Shown here: positions 1-5,579 of the stretch, one piece after another
Numbering within the stretch: position 1 is the stretch's first letter
Layout of the letters: every line of letters starts with the position of its first letter
Assembly: GCA_021847385.1 (NCBI GenBank)
Contig: JAJZTV010000120.1
Coordinates: 1-6,335 of the forward strand
Source: Pseudomonadota bacterium
GTDB lineage: Bacteria > Pseudomonadota > Gammaproteobacteria > Burkholderiales > Thiobacillaceae
Direction: 5' to 3'
DNA: 6,335 bases
The notes under the pieces: generated by a model
The model's database searches: none
What the model was told of the DNA's origin: nothing
Seen by the model: the letters and a program-made list of their open reading frames with translations, nothing else
Made by a program: the position numbers and the translations under genes

Positions 1-1048
1 CACCGTCGCCGTGTTCCTGGTCGGCCAGCGCGCCGACCGCTGGGGCCGCCGCCGCAGCCTGATCGGGCTGTCATGGCTCGCAGTAGCCGGCGGCCTGGGT
101 GCGCTGTATTTCTCCGATCTCACCGCCATCCTGATCGCAGCCTTCATCGGCATGCTCAACGGCCAGGGGCGCGACCGCGGCGCCGCCTTGGTGTTGGAGC
201 AGGCCATCCTGCCCGCCACTGCAACCGACACCGAAAGGACCCGCACCTTCGCCTGGTACAACGTCTTGCAGGATGCCGGCCATGCCTTCGGTAGCGGGCT
301 GGCCGCGCTGCCCGCTTGGCTGCAAGCCTATGGCGGCGTGCCCGATCTGGCGGCCTTCAAGTTGGCACTGGGCCTCTATGTACTGTTGTTCGCCGTGCAA
401 GCCCTGCTGTTTTCCCGGTTGGGCCAGCGCATCGAACAATTCCATGCGAGCGAATCGGTGCCGCTGTATCCCGACAGCCGCCGCCGCTTGACCCGCATCT
501 CCGCACTGTTCGCCCTCGACGCGCTGGCCGGCGGCTTTCTCGGCGCCGCGCTGATCGCCTATTTTTTCCATGCCCGCTTCGGCGCCGATGCCCAGACCAT
601 TGCCGCCCTGTTCGTCGGCGCCCGCATGCTCAATGCCATCTCCCACCTCGGTGCGGCCTGGCTGGCCCGCCGCATCGGCTTGGTCAACACCATGGTGTTC
701 ACCCATATCCCGTCCAGCCTGCTGCTGATGACGGTGGCCTTCGCACCGGATTTCCCGACGGCTGCCATCCTGTTCTTACTGCGCGAAGGTCTGGTCGAGA
801 TGGATGTGCCGACCCGGCAATCCTATGTCATGGCCATGGTCCGGCCGGAGGAGCGCACCTTCGCCTCCAGCGTCACCCACCTGGTCCGACTTGGCGGCTG
901 GGCAGCGGCACCGGCCTTTGCCGGCTTACTCATGCAGACCTTGACACTCGGCACCCCGCTCATCATCGGTGCGATTATGAAAATCAGCTACGACGGGCTG
1001 CTTTGGGCCGCCTTCCGCCGGATTCGGCCGCCCGAAGAGAACCATTAG
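1..1048 (+). CDS. Major facilitator superfamily transporter, 5'-truncated
   Basis: This is the C-terminal part of an inner-membrane secondary transporter; the substrate cannot be told. The frame (codons from base 2) is open to the window edge, so the GTG at 11 is probably an internal Val rather than the start. The first visible residues, GQRADRWGRRRS, match MFS motif A (G-x-x-x-D-R-x-G-R-R), which lies in the loop between helices 2 and 3, so roughly the first 50-70 residues are missing. About ten hydrophobic segments follow, with a cytoplasmic-type basic loop (SRLGQRIEQF to RRRLTRIS) between the two halves. A second motif-A-like loop, ARRIGLVNT, lies in the C-terminal half. The stretch DVPTRQSYVMAMVRPEERT late in the protein resembles that of many uncharacterised MFS proteins. 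The stop is TAG at 1046-1048. No convincing terminator separates it from sodB. The family call is secure; the substrate is not. Confidence 0.88.
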   Translation, partial: TVAVFLVGQRADRWGRRRSLIGLSWLAVAGGLGALYFSDLTAILIAAFIGMLNGQGRDRGAALVLEQAILPATATDTERTRTFAWYNVLQDAGHAFGSGLAALPAWLQAYGGVPDLAAFKLALGLYVLLFAVQALLFSRLGQRIEQFHASESVPLYPDSRRRLTRISALFALDALAGGFLGAALIAYFFHARFGADAQTIAALFVGARMLNAISHLGAAWLARRIGLVNTMVFTHIPSSLLLMTVAFAPDFPTAAILFLLREGLVEMDVPTRQSYVMAMVRPEERTFASSVTHLVRLGGWAAAPAFAGLLMQTLTLGTPLIIGAIMKISYDGLLWAAFRRIRPPEENH

Positions 1049-1072
1049 TAGTTAAGAATATTAGTCAAGTAT
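1048..1072 (+). promoter_or_regulatory. Possible IscR type 1-like operator upstream of sodB
   Basis: Bases 1062-1072, TAGTCAAGTAT, match every position of the right half of the E. coli type 1 IscR motif as I remember it (YAGTCRRSTAT). The left half (1048-1061) is degraded: it keeps the outer and A/T positions but lacks the GACT core, giving about 21 of 25 positions overall. The site abuts and shares one base with the predicted -35 of sodB. An alternative reading is a 13-base-spaced direct repeat (AGTTAAG at 1050, AGTCAAG at 1063) bound by another regulator. Which protein binds is inference. Confidence 0.4.
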
Positions 1073-1100
1073 TGTTTTGGATACGATCCATCCTTAGAAT
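1072..1100 (+). promoter_or_regulatory. Predicted sigma70 promoter of sodB
   Basis: The -35 is TTGTTT (1072-1077), followed by a 17-base spacer and a -10 of TAGAAT (1095-1100, 5 of 6 to consensus). Initiation would be near 1107, giving a 5' leader of about 30 bases. The A/T-rich stretch 1049-1079 stands out from the GC-rich flanks, which supports promoter identity. Confidence 0.6.
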
Positions 1101-1125
1101 CGGTCTCGTTCGTAGACCCCAATTC

Positions 1126-1131
1126 AGGAGA
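1126..1131 (+). promoter_or_regulatory. sodB ribosome binding site
   Basis: AGGAGA lies seven bases (counted from AGGAG) before ATG 1138. It fixes the sodB start and rules out the much longer in-frame upstream extension that would run back through the MFS gene. Confidence 0.85.
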
Positions 1132-1137
1132 AGATCG

Positions 1138-1725
1138 ATGGAACACCAACTGCCCGCCCTGCCCTACGCCATGGACGCCCTGCAGCCGCATATGTCCAAG
1201 GAAACCTTCGAGTACCACTATGCCAAGCACCATCAGGCCTACGTGACCAACCTGAACAACCTGATCAAGGGCGGCGAATTCGAGAACAAGTCGCTGGAAG
1301 ACATCGTCAAGACCGCCCCGGCCGGCGGCATCTACAACAACGCCGCCCAGGTCTGGAACCACAGCTTCTTCTGGAACTGCATGAAACCCAACGGCGGCGG
1401 CGAGCCGAGCGGCGCCCTGGCCGACGCGATCAAGACCAAGTGGGGCTCGGTCGACGAATTCAAGAAGGCCTTCCAGGCCAGCGCCGTCGGCAACTTCGGC
1501 TCCGGCTGGACCTGGCTGGTGAAGAAGGCCGACGGCTCGGTCGACATCGTCAACATGGGTGCCGCCGGCACCCCGCTGACCACGGCTGACCGCGCCCTGC
1601 TCTGCGTCGACGTCTGGGAGCATGCCTACTACATCGACTACCGCAACCTGCGGCCCAAGTTCGTCGAGACCTTCCTCAACCATCTGGTCAACTGGGACTT
1701 CGCCAGCGCGAACTTCGCCGGCTAA
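1138..1725 (+). CDS. sodB: Superoxide dismutase, iron type (SodB)
   Basis: This cytoplasmic enzyme converts superoxide to oxygen and hydrogen peroxide. The 195-residue length is typical for bacterial Fe-SOD (E. coli SodB is 193). The N-terminal helical hairpin domain carries the FEYHYAKHHQAYV signature, with metal ligand His27 and the His31/Tyr35 active-site pair. The second ligand, His75, lies in AAQVWNHSFFW. The C-terminal alpha/beta domain supplies Asp158 and His162 in DVWEHAYYIDYRN. Gln71 in AAQVWNH, together with the absence of a Gln in the NMGAAGTPL segment (142-146 area), is the Fe-type rather than Mn-type pattern. There is no signal peptide. The gene has its own promoter, a strong ribosome site and a strong terminator, so it is probably monocistronic. 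Metal specificity is inferred from sequence only; cambialistic enzymes exist in this family. Confidence 0.97.
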   Translation: MEHQLPALPYAMDALQPHMSKETFEYHYAKHHQAYVTNLNNLIKGGEFENKSLEDIVKTAPAGGIYNNAAQVWNHSFFWNCMKPNGGGEPSGALADAIKTKWGSVDEFKKAFQASAVGNFGSGWTWLVKKADGSVDIVNMGAAGTPLTTADRALLCVDVWEHAYYIDYRNLRPKFVETFLNHLVNWDFASANFAG

Positions 1726-1746
1726 AATACGCCTCATGCGTTGCGC

Positions 1747-1773
1747 AAAAAGGCCCGCGTTGCGGGCCTTTTT
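1747..1773 (+). terminator. Intrinsic terminator after sodB
   Basis: GGCCCGC (1752-1758), loop GTT and GCGGGCC (1762-1768) form a perfect 7-bp GC stem. AAAAA in front and TTTTT behind extend it to 12 bp. The A-run on the left means it could also stop minus-strand transcripts. It begins about 20 bases after the sodB stop. Confidence 0.9.
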
Positions 1774-1796
1774 CATTGCAATGAGCCTCTGATTCC

Positions 1797-3974
1797 ATGG
1801 AAACCGCCAAGCCCCTGTTCTCCTACCGCCCCCACTGGGCCAAGCGTTTCGGCACCGCGCCGTTCCTGCCGATGTCGCGCGCCGAGATGGACCAGCTGGG
1901 CTGGGATGCCTGCGACGTGATCCTGGTCACCGGCGACGCCTACATCGACCACCCCAGCTTCGGCATGGCCCTGGTCGGCCGGTTGTTGGAGGCGCAGGGC
2001 TTCCGGGTCGGCATCATCAGCCAGCCCGACTGGAAGTCGGCCGAGGCCTTCCGCGCCCTGGGCCGGCCCAATCTCTATTTCGGCGTCACCGCGGGCAACA
2101 TGGATTCCATGGTCAACCGCTATACGTCGGATCGGAAGATCCGCTCCGACGACGCCTACACCGCCGGCGCCGAGCCGCACAAGCGGCCGGACCGCGCAGT
2201 GACCGCCTACGCCCAGCGCTGCCGCGAGGCGTTCAAGGACGTGCCGGTCATCGTCGGCGGCATCGAGGCCTCGCTTCGCCGCATCGCCCATTACGACTAC
2301 TGGTCGGACAAGGTGCGCCGCTCGGTGCTGGCCGACTCCAAGGCCGACATGCTGCTCTTCGGCAATGCCGAACGCGCCCTGGTCGCGTTGACCCACCGCC
2401 TCGCCGCCGGCGAAAAGATCGCCGACATCCGCGACCTGCGCGGTAGCGCCTTCATGACCCCGCGCGGTTGGTTGCCGAACGAGGAATGGGTCGAACTCGA
2501 TTCCACTCTGATCGATACCCCCGGCCGGGTCGATGCCCATCCCGATCCGTACGCAGAAAACGTCGCCCCCGCATCGTCGGCCAGCAATGCAGCGCAAGTG
2601 GTGAGCTTCCAAGACCGTGCGCAATTGCGCGCGCAGCGGCAAGAACAGCGGCGGCACACCGCCGTGCGCCTGCCTGCCTACGAGCAGGTCGAGAAGAACA
2701 ACGTGCTCTACGCCCACGCCTCGCGCGTGTTCCACCTGGAGTCCAACCCCGGCAACGCCCGGGCCCTGGTCCAGGGCCACGGCGAGCGCGATGTCTGGCT
2801 CAACCCGCCGCCGATCCCGCTCACCACCGAGGAGATGGACCGGGTCTATGACCTGCCCTATGCCCGTGCGCCGCACCCCAGCTACCGGGACGCCCGCATC
2901 CCGGCCTGGGAGATGATCCGCTTCTCGGTCAACATCATGCGCGGCTGCTTCGGCGGCTGCACCTTCTGCTCCATCACCGAGCACGAGGGCCGCATCATCC
3001 AGAGCCGGTCGGAGCAATCCATCCTGGCCGAGATCGAGGCCATCCGCGACAAGACGCCGGGCTTCACCGGCATCATCTCCGACCTGGGCGGGCCCACGGC
3101 CAATATGTACCGGCTCAAATGCAAGGACGACAAGATCGAGTCGGCCTGCCGCCGCTTGAGCTGCGTGTTCCCCGACGTCTGCCACAACATGAGCACCGAT
3201 CACGGCCCGCTGATCCAGCTCTATCGCAAGGCGCGCGCGCTGCCCGGCATCAAGAAGGTGCTGATCGGCTCCGGCGTGCGCTACGACCTGGCGGTGAAGT
3301 CGCCGGAATATGTGAAGGAGCTGGTGCAACACCACGTCGGCGGTTATCTCAAGATCGCGCCCGAGCACACCGAGGCAGGCCCGCTCAATCACATGATGAA
3401 GCCGGGTATCGGCAGCTACGAAAAGTTCAAGCAACTGTTCGAGAAGTTCTCAAAAGAGGCGGGCAAGGAGCAGTACCTCATCCCCTACTTCATCGCCGCC
3501 CACCCCGGCACCACCGACGAGGACATGCTCAACCTCGCCATCTGGCTCAAGCGCAACGGCTTCCGCCTGGACCAGGTGCAGACCTTCCTGCCCACGCCGA
3601 TGGCCATGGCCACCACCATGTGGCACACCGAACTCAATCCGCTGAAGAAGGTGCTGGGCGGCCGCGGCCAAGCGGTCGCGGTGACCCGCGCCGGCCGCAG
3701 CCGCAAGCTGCACAAGGCCTTCCTGCGCTACCACGACCCGGAGAACTGGCCGCTGCTGCGCGAGGCGCTGAAGGAGATGGGCCACGCCGACCTGATCGGC
3801 AATGGCAAGCAGCACCTGGTGCCGAGCTTCCAGCCGGCCGGCACCGGTCGCCAAAGCGAAGGCCCACGCCGTATGGGCCATGTGCAAAAACCGAGTGGCC
3901 CGCAACGCGGTCCAGCGCAACCGGCGGGCCGCAAACCCTTGGCAAAAAAACCGAGCGGGCGACGCCCCAAATAA
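1797..3974 (+). CDS. ygiQ: YgiQ-family (UPF0313) radical SAM protein
   Basis: This is a 725-residue protein of the YgiQ family (E. coli YgiQ is about 740), whose reaction is not established. The N-terminal region (about 1-360) starts with a Rossmann-like segment, WDACDVILVTGDAYIDHPS, as in other members. The radical SAM core (about 370-640) carries the CxxxCxxC cluster motif CFGGCTFC at Cys384, Cys388 and Cys391, which would hold the 4Fe-4S cluster that cleaves S-adenosylmethionine. Four more cysteines (442, 451, 456, 462) follow. The C-terminal DUF3362-like part includes QVQTFLPTPMAMATTMW. The last 50 or so residues are a basic Pro/Gly/Lys/Arg tail with two KPSG repeats (698-701, 718-721). 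ATG 1797 fits the family's N-terminus, but no good ribosome site precedes it. The gene stands alone on this strand and is convergent with the purU unit. No function is inferred from neighbours. Confidence 0.95.
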   Translation: METAKPLFSYRPHWAKRFGTAPFLPMSRAEMDQLGWDACDVILVTGDAYIDHPSFGMALVGRLLEAQGFRVGIISQPDWKSAEAFRALGRPNLYFGVTAGNMDSMVNRYTSDRKIRSDDAYTAGAEPHKRPDRAVTAYAQRCREAFKDVPVIVGGIEASLRRIAHYDYWSDKVRRSVLADSKADMLLFGNAERALVALTHRLAAGEKIADIRDLRGSAFMTPRGWLPNEEWVELDSTLIDTPGRVDAHPDPYAENVAPASSASNAAQVVSFQDRAQLRAQRQEQRRHTAVRLPAYEQVEKNNVLYAHASRVFHLESNPGNARALVQGHGERDVWLNPPPIPLTTEEMDRVYDLPYARAPHPSYRDARIPAWEMIRFSVNIMRGCFGGCTFCSITEHEGRIIQSRSEQSILAEIEAIRDKTPGFTGIISDLGGPTANMYRLKCKDDKIESACRRLSCVFPDVCHNMSTDHGPLIQLYRKARALPGIKKVLIGSGVRYDLAVKSPEYVKELVQHHVGGYLKIAPEHTEAGPLNHMMKPGIGSYEKFKQLFEKFSKEAGKEQYLIPYFIAAHPGTTDEDMLNLAIWLKRNGFRLDQVQTFLPTPMAMATTMWHTELNPLKKVLGGRGQAVAVTRAGRSRKLHKAFLRYHDPENWPLLREALKEMGHADLIGNGKQHLVPSFQPAGTGRQSEGPRRMGHVQKPSGPQRGPAQPAGRKPLAKKPSGRRPK

Positions 3975-3975
3975 C

Positions 3976-3997
3976 AAAGGCCGCATCAGCGGCCTTT
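3976..3997. terminator. Hairpin between convergent ygiQ and the SemiSWEET gene
   Basis: AAAGGCCGC (3976-3984), loop ATCA and GCGGCCTTT (3989-3997) form a perfect 9-bp stem, one base after the ygiQ stop and 20 bases before the end of the opposite gene. The T-run is only three bases, but the A/T ends are symmetrical. It is likely a bidirectional terminator for the convergent genes. Confidence 0.75.
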
Positions 3998-4017
3998 GAC
4001 CTCGATATAAGCAAACC

Positions 4018-4278
4018 CTACTTCCACAGCGCCTGCAGCTTGAGCCAAAGCACGACACCGGCCAGGCACAGCGTGATGCCGTTGGCCAACACCACTGGCG
4101 GACTACCGATGGCCAAGCCGTAGAGCAGCCAGCAGGCCACGCCCAAGGTGAACAGCAGATACATCGGCAGCGAGATACCCGAAAGATCGCGCGTACGCCA
4201 AGACCGCCAGGCCTGTGGCACGAAGGCCGCGGTGGTCAGGATGGCAGCGGGATAGCCGATCAATTCGGCAAATAACAT
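4018..4278 (-). CDS. SemiSWEET-type PQ-loop sugar transporter
   Basis: This 86-residue membrane protein belongs to the MtN3/PQ-loop family. It has three hydrophobic segments (about 5-21, 38-56 and 61-82), the triple-helix unit that works as a dimer in bacterial SemiSWEETs. The hallmark PQ motif is Pro21-Gln22 in FVPQAWRSWRTRDLSGIS, followed by the expected basic loop and the SxxSxS-like LSGIS before helix 2. Conserved-type Asn66 in LANGITL of helix 3 lies where SemiSWEETs have their substrate-pocket Asn. Length is normal for the family (about 85-95). I chose ATG 4278 because the longer in-frame extension (to 4584) is only purU read out of frame. The start overlaps the purU stop by one base (TGATG), so translation is probably coupled. 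SemiSWEETs move sugars by facilitated diffusion; the actual substrate here is unknown. Confidence 0.88.
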   Translation of the reverse strand: MLFAELIGYPAAILTTAAFVPQAWRSWRTRDLSGISLPMYLLFTLGVACWLLYGLAIGSPPVVLANGITLCLAGVVLWLKLQALWK

Positions 4279-5171
4279 CAGTCGAACACCACCGTCTTGT
4301 TGCCGTAGACCAGGATACGGTTGTCGATATGCCAGCGCACCGCGCGCGAAAACACCACCTTCTCCAGGTCGGCGCCCTTGCGCACCAGGTCGTCCAGGTC
4401 GTCGCGATGCGAGATGCGGGTCACGTCCTGCTCGATGATCGGGCCGTCGTCCAGCACCTCGGTCACATAGTGGCCGGTCGCGCCGATCAGCTTCACGCCG
4501 CGCTCGAACGCGCGCTGGTAGGGCTTGGCACCGTGGAAGGCGGGCAGGAAGGAATGGTGGATGTTGATGATGCGGTGCTGCCAACTGCGGATGAACTCCG
4601 GCGACAGCACCTGCATGTAACGGGCGAGCACGACGAAGTCGACCCGGTGGTGCTCAAGCAGGGCCTGCTGCTGACGCTCGGCCTCGGCCTTGTTGTCTTT
4701 GTTCACCGGGATATGCTGGAACGGCACCTTGTAGGCCTCGGCCAGCCAGTGGGTGTCCGGGTGGTTGCTGACGATCAGCGGGATGTCGCAATACAGCTCG
4801 CCCGCCTGCCAGCGATAGAGCAGGTCGGCCAGGCAATGGTCGTATTTCGATACGAAGATGGCCATGCGCGGCTTCACCGAGGACAGCGCCAGACGCCATT
4901 GCATCCGGTACTCGGCCGCGATCGGGCCGAAGGCCTCTTCGAACTTGTGCAGCCCAAGGTCGAACCCGTCCAAGTCCCACTCCACCCGCATCAGGAACAG
5001 CGCCACCTCCTTATCCTGGTGCTGGTCGGCATGCAGGATGTTGGCATTGTGCTGATAGAGAAAATTGGCGATGGCCGCGACCAAGCCTTTGCGGTCGGGG
5101 CAGACGATCAAAAGAACGGCGGTGTTGCGCATTTTCGGTAGTGCGGTAGTTGTCGATGCAGGCTGCATCAT
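4278..5171 (-). CDS. purU: Formyltetrahydrofolate deformylase (PurU)
   Basis: PurU hydrolyses 10-formyltetrahydrofolate to tetrahydrofolate and formate, balancing one-carbon pools and supplying formate for PurT-type purine synthesis. An N-terminal ACT domain (about 17-90, starting NTAVLLIVCPDRKGLVAAIA) is the regulatory part; in E. coli PurU methionine activates and glycine inhibits. The formyltransferase-fold domain (about 101-285) has IINIHHSFLPAFHGAKPY with catalytic Asn203 and His205, and Asp241 in VLDDGPIIEQDV, the N/H/D set of the GAR transformylase fold. It is 297 residues from ATG 5171. A second ATG at 5132 (Met14) would give 284, closer to E. coli PurU (280), because residues 1-13 look unconserved. 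Neither start has a well-spaced ribosome site: GAAGG sits about 12 bases before 5171 and nothing clear precedes 5132. It is first in a unit with the SemiSWEET gene. Confidence 0.96.
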   Translation of the reverse strand: MMQPASTTTALPKMRNTAVLLIVCPDRKGLVAAIANFLYQHNANILHADQHQDKEVALFLMRVEWDLDGFDLGLHKFEEAFGPIAAEYRMQWRLALSSVKPRMAIFVSKYDHCLADLLYRWQAGELYCDIPLIVSNHPDTHWLAEAYKVPFQHIPVNKDNKAEAERQQQALLEHHRVDFVVLARYMQVLSPEFIRSWQHRIINIHHSFLPAFHGAKPYQRAFERGVKLIGATGHYVTEVLDDGPIIEQDVTRISHRDDLDDLVRKGADLEKVVFSRAVRWHIDNRILVYGNKTVVFD

Positions 5172-5320
5172 AACCGCAAATTGCCTTCAACCCTTGCCAG
5201 CACAGGCCTTCGGGCTTGAAACAGTGCCAACGAAACACCGCGTTGTTGTATCGGCCAGGCACAAGCTGAAAAACGCGATGTAGCCGTCGGCGCTATCGTA
5301 TGCCTCGTGCCAACCGCCCT

Positions 5321-5364
5321 CCTGCCTAATAAGCAGGCACATAAACGGACAAACACACCCGTTT
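5321..5364 (+). other. Two consecutive small hairpins in the intergenic region
   Basis: CCTGC (5321-5325) pairs with GCAGG (5333-5337) around a CTAATAA loop. AAACGG (5343-5348) pairs with CCGTTT (5359-5364) around a 10-base loop. Both are perfect but short stems, readable on either strand. With the terminator-like hairpin just after, they could be parts of a structured transcript. Function is unknown. Confidence 0.35.
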
Positions 5365-5376
5365 TCTCCACCCCAT

Positions 5377-5400
5377 GGGTTTGATGTCTAAGCCCTTTTT
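5377..5400 (+). terminator. Terminator-like hairpin upstream of nrdA
   Basis: GGGTTT (5377-5382) pairs with AAGCCC (5390-5395), including one G-T wobble, around a 7-base loop. It is followed directly by TTTTT (5396-5400), so it acts on + strand transcripts. No + strand gene precedes it, since purU runs the other way. It may end a short RNA or shield nrdA from antisense transcription. The stem is modest, so chance is possible. Confidence 0.45.
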
Positions 5401-5428
5401 CCGCGCCAGCAACAAAATCCAAAACCGA

Positions 5429-5452
5429 CAAAAAAGAAAGCGGAAAAATCTA
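5429..5452 (+). promoter_or_regulatory. A-rich UP-element-like stretch before nrdA promoter
   Basis: This stretch is mostly A (two runs, at 5430-5435 and 5444-5448) and lies directly upstream of the -35. That is where the RNA polymerase alpha C-terminal domains bind UP elements. It is clearly more A-rich than its surroundings. The role is inferred from position and composition. Confidence 0.4.
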
Positions 5453-5480
5453 TTGACGCGGCAGCTCAGGACACTAGAAT
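5453..5480 (+). promoter_or_regulatory. Predicted sigma70 promoter of nrdA
   Basis: The -35 is TTGACG (5453-5458, 5 of 6), followed by a 16-base spacer and a -10 of TAGAAT (5475-5480, 5 of 6). Initiation would be near 5487, leaving a leader of about 93 bases. The -10 lies inside NrdR box 1. Confidence 0.8.
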
Positions 5481-5486
5481 TAGCGC
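5471..5486 (+). promoter_or_regulatory. NrdR box 1
   Basis: ACACTAGAATTAGCGC agrees with the NrdR box consensus (aCaCwAtATaTwGtgt, from memory) at about 11 of 16 positions, with a strong left half. It covers the -10 of nrdA, so bound NrdR would block polymerase. NrdR is the ATP/dATP-sensing repressor of ribonucleotide reductase genes. Confidence 0.75.
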
Positions 5487-5502
5487 CAACAACGAAAGCG
5501 AA

Positions 5503-5518
5503 CCACTAGATTTAGTGT
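5503..5518 (+). promoter_or_regulatory. NrdR box 2
   Basis: CCACTAGATTTAGTGT agrees with the NrdR consensus at about 13 of 16 positions and is close to a perfect palindrome (CACTA...TAGTG). It starts exactly 32 bases after box 1, about three helical turns. This is the usual tandem arrangement that lets NrdR bind cooperatively on one face of the DNA. Confidence 0.85.
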
Positions 5519-5566
5519 TCTCTAATATGGCGCCGAAACCCGCGCCAGGCCTGTAAACAAGACAAT

Positions 5567-5571
5567 AGGAG
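5567..5571 (+). promoter_or_regulatory. nrdA ribosome binding site
   Basis: AGGAG is spaced eight bases from ATG 5580 and fixes the nrdA start. Confidence 0.85.
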
Positions 5572-5579
5572 ACGAGCCG

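Larger units (their letters stand above)
5172..5428. other. Purine/nrd divergent intergenic region, purU side
   Basis: No convincing gene is seen in these 257 bases. On the minus strand they hold the purU leader. I could not identify a clear purU promoter: TTGGCA at 5314-5309 lacks a properly spaced -10, and other pairs match only weakly. Three small inverted repeats cluster at 5321-5400, described separately. The minus-strand open frame through this stretch (5431-5168) has no ribosome site and unremarkable composition, so it is not called. Confidence 0.5.

Noticed and set aside
316..1137. In-frame upstream extension of sodB through the MFS gene
   Set aside because: It overlaps the MFS gene in another frame. 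The Shine-Dalgarno at 1126 and the family N-terminus place the sodB start at 1138.
1048..1137. Terminator for the MFS gene
   Set aside because: I found no stable GC hairpin with a T-run between the MFS stop and sodB; only short A/T-rich repeats that fit operator and promoter elements better.
1773..3434. 553-codon open frame on the minus strand
   Set aside because: It is antisense to the well-supported YgiQ gene. Its His/Gly/Ala/Val-rich composition is what GC-rich codons give when read backwards, and it shows no recognisable domain.
4279..4584. N-terminal extension of the SemiSWEET protein to 188 residues
   Set aside because: The added residues are purU coding sequence in another frame. The 86-residue form matches the family's usual length and begins just before the first helix.
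5168..5431. 87-codon minus-strand frame ending at the purU start with an ATGA overlap
   Set aside because: The overlap looks like an operon junction, but there is no ribosome site, no recognisable domain, and the frame runs through the intergenic hairpins. Most likely chance.
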